A DNA stretch of 64,000 nt from Homarus americanus (GCF_018991925.1 NW_024742338.1:2734495-2798494); one strand, 5' to 3'; shown: positions 47,927-59,686, counted from the first letter of the stretch. Numbers and translations are program-made. The notes: a model not told the origin generated them from the sequence alone.

Positions 47927-47932
47927 CACGTG
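47921..47932 (-). promoter_or_regulatory. C/EBP-ATF-type site and CACGTG E-box next to the PERK ATG
   Basis: TTGCATCA (47921-47928), the core of the CARE/AARE element bound by ATF4-C/EBP in vertebrate stress genes, overlaps CACGTG (47927-47932). Sequence match only; function is inferred. Confidence 0.35.
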
Positions 47933-48047
47933 AATCATTCCATACAAAGAGTTTTAACTTGAATTTGTCTTAAGTGTTGCACCAGTAACACACACACGAC
48001 CTTGCGTCACTACTCTCACCACCTGCCATACTGTTACGATGACTGTG

Positions 48048-48188
48048 ATTGGTCGATGATGAGATATGACGTCATGGTGTGGAATAGTTTAAAGCCTCCT
48101 ATTGGTCGGTGAGATATGACGTCTAGGTGTGGAATAGTTCAAAGCCTCCTATTGGTCGGCTGTTGAGACTTGTTTACAGCTGACGTGT
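48048..48188 (-). promoter_or_regulatory. Putative PERK promoter: CCAAT boxes and CRE-like sites in a 50-bp tandem duplication
   Basis: Two 50-bp units (48061-48110 and 48111-48160) are nearly identical. Each carries a TGACGTC site; the first is a full palindromic CRE, TGACGTCA (48067-48074). Each ends in ATTGG, i.e. CCAAT in the gene orientation, and a third CCAAT lies at 48048-48052. A further TGACGTGT, one base from the UPRE consensus TGACGTGG, is at 48181-48188. The block lies about 130-270 bp upstream of the PERK ATG. ATF/CREB-family and NF-Y binding is inferred. Confidence 0.6.
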
Positions 48189-48239
48189 ATCTAAGATGTG
48201 AGAGTCTTTAGTTATTTTCATTAAAAGCTCAACAATAAA

Positions 48240-48990
48240 TCTTAATTCTTTCTTTTTTTTTCATAATCTTAACCTACAAATTTATATGATTAAAAAAAAT
48301 ATATAATAAACAAGGAAAATGTTGAAAATAGTTAATACAGAACCCTCCTTGAAATAAGCATCTTGGTCAAGTTGCCTTAATTTTTACCATTTTCTTTTAC
48401 CTGCACTATCTCTGTACACTCAATATACCTCCACTATTTATGTACATGTTTTATATCGCCAAAGTGTACATTGTATATCAGCACCACAACTGTATACTGT
48501 TTATATAACTGCACTATCTATATACTACATTGTACCCATATACTGTACATCATATACCTGTACAGTATTGTCTATTACACGGTTATTCAGTGTAAACTTG
48601 TCTTTGGGGATGTAGTAACAAGATATACAAGTTGGCCCTTCAAATGCTCATTCTCTGATAATGATAGAAAATGGTTCTTCCAGTGCGCCTTTCATGGGAT
48701 AACACGACTAATTCTCTCGATTTTAATTTTGTTTATCTGTTAGCCACTGATCAGCTTACTAGCCCTTGGGACGGTTGGTCTATACAGAGTTAGTATTGGA
48801 GGAAATTGGAGTACCTGGAGGAAACCTGTGATGTTTGGTATGAAGGTCACACTGGATAACACCCTACTCACGTGGTCGGGCCAAGCAGGACTCCAACCCT
48901 TGACACATTAGTGAGAGGTACTCCCATTTCCCCGTTACAAACATCGTCAATCAGATATTAACCTTCAATAATATAAATTTAGAAGTTGTG
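48240..48990. other. AT-rich intergenic sequence upstream of PERK
   Basis: No supported gene. TGTATATACTG-rich low complexity at about 48420-48560. A repeat-like segment near 48840-48905 includes GTCGGGCCAAGCAGGACTCC, possibly a decayed pol III-derived repeat. Confidence 0.35.
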
Positions 48991-48999
48991 GTCACCAGA

Positions 49000-49165
49000 G
49001 TGTGATCATGCGTGGCCATCAGAGTGTAGGTATGGTCCTCAGAGTGTGGTCACGTGTGGTCCTCAGAGCGTAGGTATGGTCCTCAGAGTGTGGTCACGTG
49101 TGGTCCTCAGAGCGTAGGTATGGTCCTCAGAGTGTGGTCACGTGTGGTCCTCAGAGCGTAGGTAT
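49000..49165. repeat. 44-bp minisatellite, about 3.5 copies
   Basis: Units combine GGTCCTCAGAGTGTGGTCAC with GTGTGGTCCTCAGAGCGTAG. Each full unit contains one CACGTG. It abuts the hAT element. Confidence 0.85.
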
Positions 49166-49174
49166 GGTCAGCCA

Positions 49175-49924
49175 CAGTGGCGGCTCGTGCATAGGGCTGC
49201 AGTCCCCCCAGACACTCACTGCCAGGCGTATGATTCCTTTAGAGAGACAGCTGAATAATACACTACCAACAAATATATCATTTTATATGTTATTTAATTA
49301 TTTTCAATACGTTGCTAAGTGAATTTTCATTAAAATCAGACCAAAATTTAAGTTACTTTCATAGTTGTTGTCAATGCTGTACGATTGATGTCTGTTATTA
49401 ATTGGCGCCGCCGCCGCTGCACTCAGTCTTGTACAACGTGTGGACGGTGTGGTTAAATCGTGCTTTGTGTAAATCAGAAAGTCTCATAGACTTGTTGGAG
49501 ATGATGAATGACAATAATCTACAGTCAACATTTTCAGACACTGTCAAGTTGCTGAAAATTTTAATAACAACTCCAATGACAACGGCAGAAGCAGAAAGGT
49601 GCTTTTCAACTTTGAAGAGAATTAAAACTTTTTTCCGCAGTACCATGGTGAATGACAGACTGTCTGCTTTAGCAGTGATATCCATTGAAAATAAAATGAT
49701 AACAGAAATAAAGGATTTTAATGAAATAGTAATGAACAATTTTGCTACATCGAAGAGCAGACGCGCGGACTTTATTTTCAATTAATACTGGTCCATCACC
49801 ACCAACACTACTACCATGCCCTGGGAATTCGTGGACATCAACTCCAACTCATACCTGAGGTAGGTCACCTACTGTTGTGTGAGGCTTGCAGTCCCTCCAG
49901 TTTATTTTTCACGAGCCGCCACTG
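49175..49924 (+). mobile_element. Deleted hAT transposon with C-terminal dimerisation domain
   Basis: Perfect 15-bp terminal inverted repeats CAGTGGCGGCTCGTG (49175-49189) and CACGAGCCGCCACTG (49910-49924), of the CAG-G hAT type. The interior is open at 49402-49785 (127 codons) and encodes the hAT C-terminal dimerisation domain: LKILITTPMTTAEAERCFST, LKRIKTFFRSTM, LSALAVISIE. The DDE catalytic core and BED finger are absent, so this is an internal-deletion derivative. The 8 bp on each side do not form a clear target duplication. Confidence 0.85.
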
Positions 49925-50215
49925 CCCCTTTCCTTCACACACTCTAACCCCATTCCTTCATGCAACCTATATCCCTTTCCTTCACGCACTCTTTGACCCC
50001 CTTCCTTCACGCACTCTATACAAATTTATTCACGTACTCTGACCCCCTTCCTTCATACACTCTGACCCCCTTCCTTCACACACCCTGACCCCTTTCCTTC
50101 ACGCACTCTTTGACCCCCTTCCTTCACGCACTCTATACAAATTTCTTCACGCACTCTATTCCCCCTTCCTTCACGCACTCTTTGACCCTCAATACGTAAC
50201 ACACTCTAGCGTAAT
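49925..50215. repeat. Degenerate CTTCCTTCACGCACTCT repeat
   Basis: About ten imperfect units of the type TTCCTTCACGCACTCTNTGACCCCC, 20-35 bp long, directly after the hAT element. Confidence 0.8.
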
Positions 50216-50519
50216 TAACATTTTGTGTGTGTGTGTGTGTTGGTAAAGTTTGTCCACAAGTGTGTTGAGGGTAGGTGGAGTAGCGGTATGTGCAAATATT
50301 AGTACTACTTCACTGTGAGATAACGCTCTCTCTCTCTCTCTCTCTATCTCTCTCACCACCTCCCCTCTCTATTTCCCTTCCACCCCCTCTCTCTCTCTCA
50401 ATCACCACCTCCCCTCTCTATCTCCCCTCTCACTCTCCCCTCAGCTGGCGTTACGGTAAGGTGGACAAGGAAGGGGCATCAAGAACACACTTCACTGGCG
50501 TTCCATCGAGGTTTCTGTT

Positions 50520-51037
50520 GTGAGAGTAAACTGTGAGAGTAAACTGGTCCTTGTGAGAGTAAACTGGTCCTTGTGAGAGTAAACTGGTCCATGTGAGAGT
50601 AAACTGGTCCATGTGAGAGTAAACTGGTCCATGTGAGAGTAAACTGGTCCATGTGAGAGTAAACTGGTCCATGTGAGAGTAAACTGTGAGAGTAAACTGG
50701 TCCTTGTGAGAGTAAACTGGTCCTTGTGAGAGTAAACTGGTCCTTGTGAGAGTAAACTGGTCCTTGTGAGAGTAAACTGGTCCATGTGAGAGTAAACTGG
50801 TTGTGAGAGTAAACTGGTCCATGTGAGAGTAAACTGGTCCATGTGAGAGTAAACTGGTCCATGTGAGAGTAAACTGGTCCTTGTGAGAGTAAACTGGTCC
50901 ATGTGAGAGTAAACTGGTCCATGTGAGAGTAAACTGGTCCTTGTGAGAGTAAACTGGTCCATGTGAGAGTAAACTGGTCCATGTGAGAGTAAACTGGTCC
51001 TTGTGAGAGTAAACTGGTCCATGTGAGAGTAAACTGA
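50520..51037. repeat. 20-bp minisatellite GTGAGAGTAAACTGGTCCTT, about 26 copies
   Basis: Very homogeneous; the only common variants are CTT/CAT at the unit end and a 12-bp truncated unit. It is flanked on both sides by (CT)n-rich tracts (50325-50450 and 51045-51094). Confidence 0.95.
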
Positions 51038-51044
51038 AAGAGAG

Positions 51045-51049
51045 TCAAC

Positions 51050-51099
<50 letters not shown>

Positions 51100-51280
51100 C
51101 AAGGGGGACGATAAGTGAGTTATCTTAAAGCTGATTTTGTGGCACTGATTTCTCTCTCTCTCTCTCCTTTTTCCTTCCCAACCTCGTTTTATCTTTCTGA
51201 GACAGTAAACGGGAATGAAAGAAGAGAGGGGGAGATACAAACATACAAACAGAGAGATAGACAGAGAAAGGAGAAAAGAG

Positions 51281-51313
<33 letters not shown>

Positions 51314-51420
51314 TTGACTTGTACCAATGTTATCTAATCCCAGGGTTCCTTTTGTTGACTCAAGGCTTTCACCCTCTATCCAAACACTCTCTCTCTCTCT
51401 CTGTCTCCTGTACATTCACA
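51045..51420. repeat. CT- and GA-rich low-complexity cluster
   Basis: (CT)n at 51045-51094, GA-rich at about 51220-51313, and CT-rich again near 51388-51402. The purine and pyrimidine runs could form intramolecular triplexes. Confidence 0.85.
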
Positions 51421-51544
51421 CACAGCGTAAGAATATTTTGTTGTCATTTCCGAGGGACTACTGTGATTGGTGTTTCGTTTCCTGTACAGCTGTTACGTTT
51501 GGCTTAGCGTTCATGTTCCGTTTTCTGTGGAGTTGCGATTGTTT

Positions 51545-51558
51545 TAGTTCAGGTTTTC

Positions 51559-51595
<37 letters not shown>

Positions 51596-52065
51596 TATTA
51601 TTACTTGTATTGCATATTAAAAGAAGTAAAATTAATGAATGAAACTTTTAAACTGAGATATAATGTGTGCGTGTGTGTGTGTATGCTTGTGTGTACGTAT
51701 CTATGTAGGTGTTTGTGTGTGTATGTACGTGTTGGCCGTGGTCCAGCTATACACCGTCTCTGGCAGGTCTGGGCCCATATATGATTGTATACTACAGATA
51801 TAACCGCTAAAAGAGGTGTGTATAACAGTATATCACACACATAACAGTCATGTGTGTGTGTGTTTCTTGTATGTATGTATGTATGTATGTATAACAGTAA
51901 GCATGTATGTATGTATGTATGTATGAGGTATGTATGTATGTATAACAGTAAGCATGTATGTATGTATGTATGTATGTATGTATGTATGCAAAGGAGTGTA
52001 TGGCGTATGAGGTATGTGGCGTGTATAACAGTAAGCATGTATGTCTGTATGTATGTATGTAGTGA
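51545..52065. repeat. (ATT)n, (GT)n and (ATGT)n microsatellites
   Basis: (TAT)n at about 51548-51604; GT-rich at 51665-51730; (ATGT)n in blocks between 51868 and 52062. The blocks share the phrase TATAACAGTAAGCATGTATG, so the compound unit itself was duplicated four times. Confidence 0.9.
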
Positions 52066-53358
52066 ACACATTATCGCCACCACTGTCTGATAACCCCCCC
52101 CCCCCCCACTCACCATCGCCTGACGAAGAGCTCTCCACCACTCTGCCTATACTGGCGTTCACTTGGCGCGCTAACTGGCAATGTGAGAATGACTCTAAGT
52201 GACTCACCCTAACCCTATAGTCGGTAAGTGTGACTCAACAAAATAAAATACTTAAGAGACTGAACTTTTTTTTTCTAAAGTGTTAAGCTAAACGATACAA
52301 AGGCTTGAATGGAGGAAAATTTACACTGAGACTCTACCCTAACAAGCAATCACCAGTTCGAGTCCCTATAGTTGACCCCAGCAGCTAACGAGTGCCAACA
52401 CCTGACCTAACAGTTGAGGCACTGAAGATGATCAAGTACAGTGCCAAATCATTAAATTAACTACGGTAATTACCTTTAAAAGTTAATTAATAGTGTACAT
52501 TAATTTATAAGTGTAAAGTAAGAGTTATACTTTTTAAGGTCTCTCTCTCTCTCTCACTCTCTCTCTCTCTCTCTCTCTCACTTTCTCTCAGTCATTTTCT
52601 GTCTTAATATCTCTAGTTTTCTTTCCCTTTCTCTCGGTCTCTGTCTTTCACCTGTCTCTCACCCGTCTCTCGCCTGTCTCTCTCTTTCTCTCACCTATCT
52701 ATCTGTCTCTCTCACCCCTTCCCTCTCACTTGTCTGTCTCCCTCTCACCCGTCTCTCTCTCTCACCCATCTCTCCGTCTCTCCCTCTCACCCGTCTCTCT
52801 GTCTCACCCGCCTGTCTCTCTCTCTCTCTCTCTGTCCATTTTACTTCTCGTAGTCTGTGGTAGATGAGGATGGCGTCGTCCCCAGGTGGTGTGAGGCAGC
52901 AGTGGCAGTCATCTCGTCCCCAGCTGCTCTAACACCGAGTAATCTTAGGTGGGGTAGGGGGGATGAGGGAGGAGGGGGATAGAAGGGGGAGAGGAAAGGG
53001 ATAAGAAAGGAGGGACTCACATATCTGCAGTCTTATTATTGCTTCTTCTAGGATGTACTTAGTTGGGTACGAGGGGGAGGAGGGAGGGAGGGGGAGGAAG
53101 GAGGTTACATGATTTTTGGTCTACTTGTCGCCGTGTTTCCGTCTATGAAAATGTGTCTTTCTGTTCTTGTATTTACGAGCACAACACCAGACATACATTG
53201 AGACATCACGTATATATATATTTAAAAACAAATACGAAAATGAATAAATAAAAATAAAAATGAATAAAAGGAAAACAAGAAAATAAATAATAAAAGAAAA
53301 TGTCTGAAACAAAAGCATTAATATGTCTTACCTTGACACACACACACACAGACACACA

Positions 53359-53397
<39 letters not shown>

Positions 53398-53500
53398 TCC
53401 CGGTAATTTAATGAGGTTTTTTTTTTTCTTTTGTTCAGGTCGTCAATAGTCTCCGGTTTGTAACCCGGAGAAAAAAAAATGTCAACAATGCGACCTTGAT
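52066..53500. other. CT-rich and AT-rich sequence, no gene
   Basis: CT-rich TCTCACCCGTCTCTC-type degenerate repeat at 52535-52840; a G-rich block at 52945-53110; (CA)n at 53338-53393. No coding signal recognised. Confidence 0.5.
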
Positions 53501-53529
53501 TTCGATGTCAACTGGGAAAATGAATCTAA

Positions 53530-54115
53530 TGTGTGACCCTGATTTAGAAGTCTAGTAAAAATGCAATAATGTGTGACCCTGATTTAGAAGTCTAGTAAAA
53601 ATGCTAACAATATGACCCTGATTTAAAAGCCTGGCGTAAAATGGATAATCTTGTGACCTTATTTACAAGAGATGTAATAGCGTGACCATTTGACCTGGTT
53701 GCCATGTTTTAGGGGTAAATTTTAAGGGATCCGTTTTAGGGGTTCGTTTTAAGGGGTCCGTTTAAGGGGTTTGTTTTGAGGGAAGTGTCTTTAAGAGGTT
53801 TGTTTTGAGGGGTCCGTTTTAAGGGGTTCGTTTTAAGGGGTCCGTTTAAGGGGTTTGTTTTGAGGGAAGTGTCTTTAAGAGGTTTGTTTTGAGGGGTCCG
53901 TTTTAAGGGGTTCGTTTTAAGGGGTCCGTTTTAAGGGGTTTGTTTTAAGGGAAGTGTCTTTAAGGGGTTTGTTTTGAGGGGTCCGTTTTAAGGGGTCCGT
54001 TTTAGGGGTTCGTTTTAAGGGGTCCGTTTAAGGGGTTCGTTTTAAGGAAACTGTCTTTAAGAGGTTTGTTTTAAGGGTCTGTTTTAAGGGGCCCGTATTA
54101 AGAGGTCCGTTTTAA
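53530..54115. repeat. Two minisatellites: ATGTGTGACCCTGATTTAGA type and AAGGGGTCCGTTTT type
   Basis: 53530-53640 has three copies of a unit of about 46 bp. 53706-54115 has about 20 units of 18-21 bp mixing GGGGTCCGTTTTAA, GGGGTTCGTTTTAA and GAAGTGTCTTTAAG. The mixture is itself repeated as a module of about 120 bp. Confidence 0.9.
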
Positions 54116-54549
54116 GGCTCCACCATACCAAAAATTTAAAGGTAATCCCCAAATAACTTAAAACTCAAATGTAATAACAAATAAAGAACTAACCCAAGCT
54201 ACTAAATATAAACCCAGTAAACAAAAAATAAATACAACAAAGAAACAACAACAAAAAACAAAGACAAACATAAAAACATACAAAAAAGGTTGACTCCTGA
54301 CAAACATACGGAGTGTCTATACTTGAGCTTGTGTGTCAGTCAACAATATATGCTCTTATATCATGCCTGGATCTCTCCCCATTCATTCACACCACCACTA
54401 ACTCGTGGTCCCCGTTACCTGTACTCACAAAACACCACATAGTAACACTGACTTATTAAGAGTAAGTTAATATATTGTGTTATATTAGAGGATAAATCAC
54501 TACACTGCTAACTAATACATCACTTAATTACATTATTATCTACTGGTGT

Positions 54550-55065
54550 GGTGAACGTGGCCACCTGTAGGGGAGGAGGTGGCCATCATTAGGGGAGGCT
54601 GTGGCCACTTGTAAGGGAGGAGGTGGCCACCATTAGGGGAGGTGGTGGCTACGTGTAGGGGAGAGAGTGGCCACCAGTAGGGAAGGTGGTGGCCATCAGT
54701 ATGGAAGGTGGTGGTCACCTATAGGGGAGGTGGTGGCCATCAGTAGGGGGCGGTGGTGGCCATCAATGGGGGAGGTGATGGCCACTGGTTGCGGAGGTGG
54801 TGGTCACCTGTAGCGGAGGTGGTGGCCATCAGTACGGGAAGAGGTGGCCATCAATAGGGGAGATGGTCATTAGTGGGGGAGGAGGTGGCCACCAGTAGGG
54901 AATGTAGCCACCAGTAGGGGATGTGGCCACAATCATGGGATGTGGCCACAATCAGGGGGTGTGGCCACCATCAGGGGATATGGCCACCAGAAGGGGATGT
55001 GGCCACGGGTAGAGAATGTGGCCACCAGTAGGGGATGTGGCCACCAGTAGGGGAGGTGGCCAGGC
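54550..55065. repeat. GTGGCCACCAGTAGGGGAGG minisatellite, about 24 copies
   Basis: Units of 18-21 bp; each contains GTGGCCA, with CATCAGTA or CACCAGTA variants. Confidence 0.9.
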
Positions 55066-55169
55066 TGGCACTACAGGTTTAAAGGTAATCATGGCAGGTT
55101 TAAAGATGTGTTGTCCACGAGCTGCGGGTCTACACCGGGTCCTCCTCTGCCCATGGAAATTATTGAGTC

Positions 55170-55400
55170 ACGCCTTGGATGCGTTATGGGCGTGGGTGTG
55201 TTATGGGCGTGGGTGTGTTATGGGTGTGGGTGTGTTATGGGCGTGGGTGTGTTATGGGCGTGGGTGTGTTATGGGCGTGGGTGTGTTATGGGTGTGGGTG
55301 CGTTATGGGCGTGGGTGCGTTATGGGTGTGGGTGCGTTATAGGCGTGGGTGTGGGTGCGTTACGGACGTGGGTGTGGGTGCGTTGTGGGCGTGGCCTCTT
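55170..55400. repeat. 17-bp minisatellite GTTATGGGCGTGGGTGT, about 13 copies
   Basis: Units differ by C/T in GGGCGTGGG. GGGCGTGGG resembles a GC-box/Egr-type zinc-finger site, but the array is best explained as a simple tandem repeat. Confidence 0.9.
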
Positions 55401-55639
55401 ATGGGGCGTGGGTGTGTTCTGGGTGCAGGTACTCTTTGTATGCATGCGCGCGCGTGTGTGTGTGTGTGTTAAAGAAAACGAGAACATGAGACAGTCTCCA
55501 GCAGTGACTCCATTACGTTACCGTCTCACCATGAGAAGGCTCAGTCCTGTCAGTACTTAGTGTCTGTCTGTCTGTCTGTGTTATTTATTTATCTGTCTTT
55601 GTGTCCGTCCCGTCAGTATTACTTCGTCTTTGTAATGGG

Positions 55640-55647
55640 GTACAAGG

Positions 55648-55691
<44 letters not shown>

Positions 55692-56760
55692 TTACACTCT
55701 ATTGACAGACACCAAAACATAAAAATAGACTAAATTATCAATAGAAAAAATACAATTTTCTTTATTTACCCCAAAAAATAAAAATACATCCCATAATTTT
55801 ATTCCACTATCAATAAAATAAATAATAAAAATTCTTCCATTTAAACCGTCTCTCCCTCCCCCCCAACCCCCTCTAAAAATTCCCCCAGATTTTTTTCCAG
55901 CTAATTTTTATTAAATTTGTTTATTATTAAAAACTAGACAAGTTATTTATTTATCCATTATCATCAATTAAAAAACCTATGGAAATATCTTCTCTATTGT
56001 TGTTATTATTAGTAAACACAACAACAAACAACAATAAACAAACAACAAAACAAACAATTAACCAAAAATATTACAACAACAATAAAAGCAAATGTTGTAT
56101 TTGTTTACTGGCATTAATGAATCAATTATCATATTAATGGCTTTATCTTCCCCCCTCCCCTCCCCTCTTCCCCTTCCTCTGCCCCTCCCCCCCCTTCCTC
56201 CTGCCCCTCCCCCCTACCCTTCCTCCTGCCCCTCCTCTTCCCCCTCTGATATAACATCCGTACGAACAATCTGTATTATAAATGCTACATAATAAAACTC
56301 CTCCATCCTCCTCTCCTCTTCTCCTTTCCCTCTTTCTCCCTCTCCCTCTTCCTCCCTCTCCTATTCTCCTTCTCAATCCTCCACCAAATTACACAAAATA
56401 TACCACCAAACAGGTATTTTATGCAGAGGAAGGGTGGGAGGGGGTTAGGAGGAAGGTGGAGTGAGGGAGGGAGGGAAGGGGGTGAAGGAGATAGGATAGA
56501 TAATGGACTCAGGTGGGGGAGAGGATGGGTAAGTCGGGGGAAGAGGGGGGAGAGAATGTTGGGGGGAGAGATATGGGAATGGGTATGGGAGGAAGGAACA
56601 AGAGGGAGGAGAAATAGGAGGGGTAGGGGTGAGGAAGGAAGGAAGGAAGGAAGGAAGAGGGGGGTAGGACCAACAATAAAATGATCGGACATCTAAATTT
56701 GTGTATTAATATGTAAATTTGATCATAACACCCCTAAAATCTGAACCCTCACACGCCTGA
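55640..56760. other. Low-complexity AT-, CT- and GA-rich sequence
   Basis: (CT)n at 55651-55689; AT-rich at 55700-56140; C/T-rich at 56148-56385; G/A-rich at 56420-56665. No gene. Confidence 0.6.
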
Positions 56761-56762
56761 AA

Positions 56763-56763
<1 letters not shown>

Positions 56764-56814
<51 letters not shown>

Positions 56815-56852
56815 GTGTGTGTGTGCGTGTGGGTGGGTGTGTGTGTGTGTGT

Positions 56853-56887
<35 letters not shown>

Positions 56888-56900
56888 TGTGGGTGGGTGG

Positions 56901-56934
<34 letters not shown>

Positions 56935-56972
56935 GTGTGTGTGTGTGTGTGTGTGCGTGTGTGTGTGTGTGA
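56764..56972. repeat. (GT)n microsatellite with GGGT interruptions
   Basis: About 209 bp of GT with regularly placed GGGTGGGTG interruptions. Open in all plus frames as Cys-Val repeats, which is not coding. Confidence 0.97.
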
Positions 56973-57544
56973 TTAATTCAAACTGTCAACATAGTAACAA
57001 AAATTAAATAAACTTACGATTTACACAATAACCAAAAACAGTAAAAAACATAAAAACAAACAATTTATTCCCGTAAAAGTGTAAAACACTCTTAACTATA
57101 CAGATTACTAAAAAAAATACAGTTTATTCTTCCTAATAAAAACATACAAAAGTAATTATAAATAAAACCCCACATACGTAAAAAAATAAACCAATTAAAA
57201 ATATAAAAATAAACCCATAAACGGTAAATTAAACCCCGAAGAGAAGAAATAAACCTGAAAGTCTAAAAAAATAAATAAATAAAATAAACGAAGTATGTGT
57301 AAATTAAAGACAGAAAACGGGTGTATGAGATGAGCGGGAAGACGAAGATTGAGAGGGAGCTTATGTAAACTGTTAAGTCCTGGTGTTACGTGTAAAGTGT
57401 GAGTGTTAAGTGTGGGTGTATGTGGGTGTTAAGTGTTAGTTTGGGTGTAAGTGTAAAAGTGTGGGTGTTATGTAGGTGTTACGAGCAGGTGTTAAGTGAG
57501 GGTGTTTAAGTGTAGGTGTTAAGGTGTAGTGACAGGTTGCCCGG

Positions 57545-57571
57545 CTTCGTTTTCTCCATTTACTTAATTGT

Positions 57572-57609
<38 letters not shown>

Positions 57610-57722
57610 CTTCTGCCCGTCTGTCTGTCTGTCTGTCTGTCATTTTATCCAGAAGTCCTTATATTCGTCTAATTTTTCCGTACGCCCAATAGACAGACAA
57701 ACAGAAAGAGACAGAACGAAAC

Positions 57723-57753
<31 letters not shown>

Positions 57754-57760
57754 GAGGACA
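57545..57760. repeat. CT-rich and GA-rich tracts
   Basis: (CT)n at 57572-57606, (TGTC)n at about 57621-57640, and (GA)n at about 57722-57755. Confidence 0.85.
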
Positions 57761-57920
57761 AAAATAGAGAACAGGAAACAAAAACAAAACAATTAATCCA
57801 ACCTTTACACCAAAAATAAAAGATCAACAAATAATAATAATAAAATTCCTTTAAATCCTTTTCCTTAATCTCTCTAATCCATTTTATAACTCACAGTATT
57901 ACGAGACGATAAACACGACA

Positions 57921-58015
57921 GTAAACAAGGTATATCTGTTTACGCGGGAACACGACAGTAAACAAGGTGGATCTGTTTACCTGCCGACAACAGTAAACAA
58001 GGTGGATCTGTTTAC
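57921..58015. promoter_or_regulatory. Three copies of an inverted pair of forkhead-like sites
   Basis: Each 23-bp copy (57921-57943, 57958-57980, 57993-58015) starts GTAAACAAGG and ends TGTTTAC, so GTAAACA occurs on both strands. That is six forkhead core motifs in 95 bp, with copies at 35-37 bp spacing. GTAAACA is the core bound by FOX-family factors. It may equally be a small tandem hairpin repeat. Confidence 0.4.
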
Positions 58016-58544
58016 CTGCCGCTGGGTATAATGGTAAGTGAGAGAGGCAACTCGCCCCTGTGACAGACGTCTTACTGTAAGTGTGGCATCACCTCAATAG
58101 ATGGCGCTGAGGAGACATAACACAAACACGGCGTCTCCAGGTAAGGTAAACAAAGGTAAAGTCTGACCACAACACCAGCAGTCATAACAGCAAGTCACGA
58201 GGAGGGAGGGAGGGAGAGGAAAAGAAGGTGATGTACAGGGGTGGTGGATATTGGAGGGGGGGGGGGTTTATGATAGTAGTTGTAATGCCAGTGGGAGAAG
58301 CGGTAATAATAACGCCAGTAATAGCAATATCTACACTAATAATAGCAATAAAGATGTAGTTAGGATATACCACATATAGCTAGTTGATGTTCTACCTAGT
58401 AACTAGTTGTGAAATGTCAGGTTATGTCATCTATACTGGTTATACCTATACCACACATTGTTACCGTAGATAGTTAGGATTGGATTACATAGTTCGTAGT
58501 AGTTAGGATTGGATTATATACTGTAAACAATGGAGGAGATGAAT

Positions 58545-58822
58545 AACATACATACATACATACATACATACATACATACATACATACGTACATGCATACA
58601 AAGGATAAATCAACAACAACAAAACAACAACAACAACAATAACAGCAACTATAACCATGACAACAGAAATGACAATAACAACAAAAATAAGAATAACAGC
58701 AGCGATAACAATGACAACAGAAATAACAATAACAACAAAATAAGAATAACAACAACAATAACACCAACTATAACAATGACCATAACAACAAAAATAACAA
58801 CAACAACAACAACAACAATCCG
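58545..58822. repeat. (CATA)n and (AAC)n-rich tracts
   Basis: (CATA)n at about 58548-58590, then AAC/AAT-rich trinucleotide text at 58610-58822. A plus-strand frame over this is Asn/Thr-rich and is repeat-derived. Confidence 0.9.
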
Positions 58823-59124
58823 CCCTCTCCCCTTCCCTTCTATTATTTCTTATTCTTTCTCTTTATTTTCTCTACACCTCCCCATCTGCCTTCTCTCCCC
58901 ACCTAACCTCACCTCCCCTCTCCCCACACTTCTCCCCTCACCTCTCACCTCGCGCCACACTTCCTCCCTACCCTCCCCTCCACCCCTCCCATCCCCCGCA
59001 GGACAAAATGAACCGATTCAGCGGATCCTCCTAACGAGGCAATTACGTCGTTGACTCAATTAGCTAATTAGTTAAGACGATGAAGAATAGCACACGTGAC
59101 CCACCAGCTGATGATGCCCGGGTG

Positions 59125-59686
59125 AGCTAACTCAACTCATAGTGAGCTAACTCAACTCATAGTGAGCTAACTCAACTCACAGTGAGCTAACTCAACTCAC
59201 AGTGAGCTAACTCAACTCATAGTGAGCTGACTCAACTCATAGTGAGCTAACTCAACTCACAGTGAGCTAACTCAACTCACAGTGAGCTAACTCAACTCAC
59301 AGTGAGCTAACTCACACTCACAGTGAGCTAACTCAACTCACAGTGAGCTAACTCAGCTCATAGTGAGCTATCAACTCACAGTGAGCTAACTCAATACAGT
59401 GAGCTAACTCAACTCACAGTGAGCTAACTCAACTCACAGTGAGCTAACTCAACTCACAGTGAGCTAACTCAACTCATAGTGAGCTAACTCAACTCACAGT
59501 GAGCTAACTCAACTCACAGTGAGCTAACTCAACTCACAGTGAGCTAACTCAACTCACAGTGAGCTAACTCAACTCACAGTGAGCTAACTCAACTCACAGT
59601 GAGCTAACTCAACTCACAGTGAGCTAACTCAACTCACAGTGAGCTAACTCAACTCACAGTGAGCTAACTCAACTCACAGTGAGCTT
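59125..59686. repeat. 20-bp minisatellite AGTGAGCTAACTCAACTCAC, about 28 copies
   Basis: Very homogeneous; CAC/CAT is the main variant. AGCTAACT and TGAGCT give partial dyad symmetry within the unit. Confidence 0.97.

Noticed and set aside
52080..52210. Short Ser/Gly-rich minus-strand frame upstream of the (ATGT)n tract
   Set aside because: It runs straight into the microsatellite and has no recognisable domain or splice partner.
59125..59686. CRISPR-like or operator array
   Set aside because: Continuous 20-bp tandem repeat without spacers.
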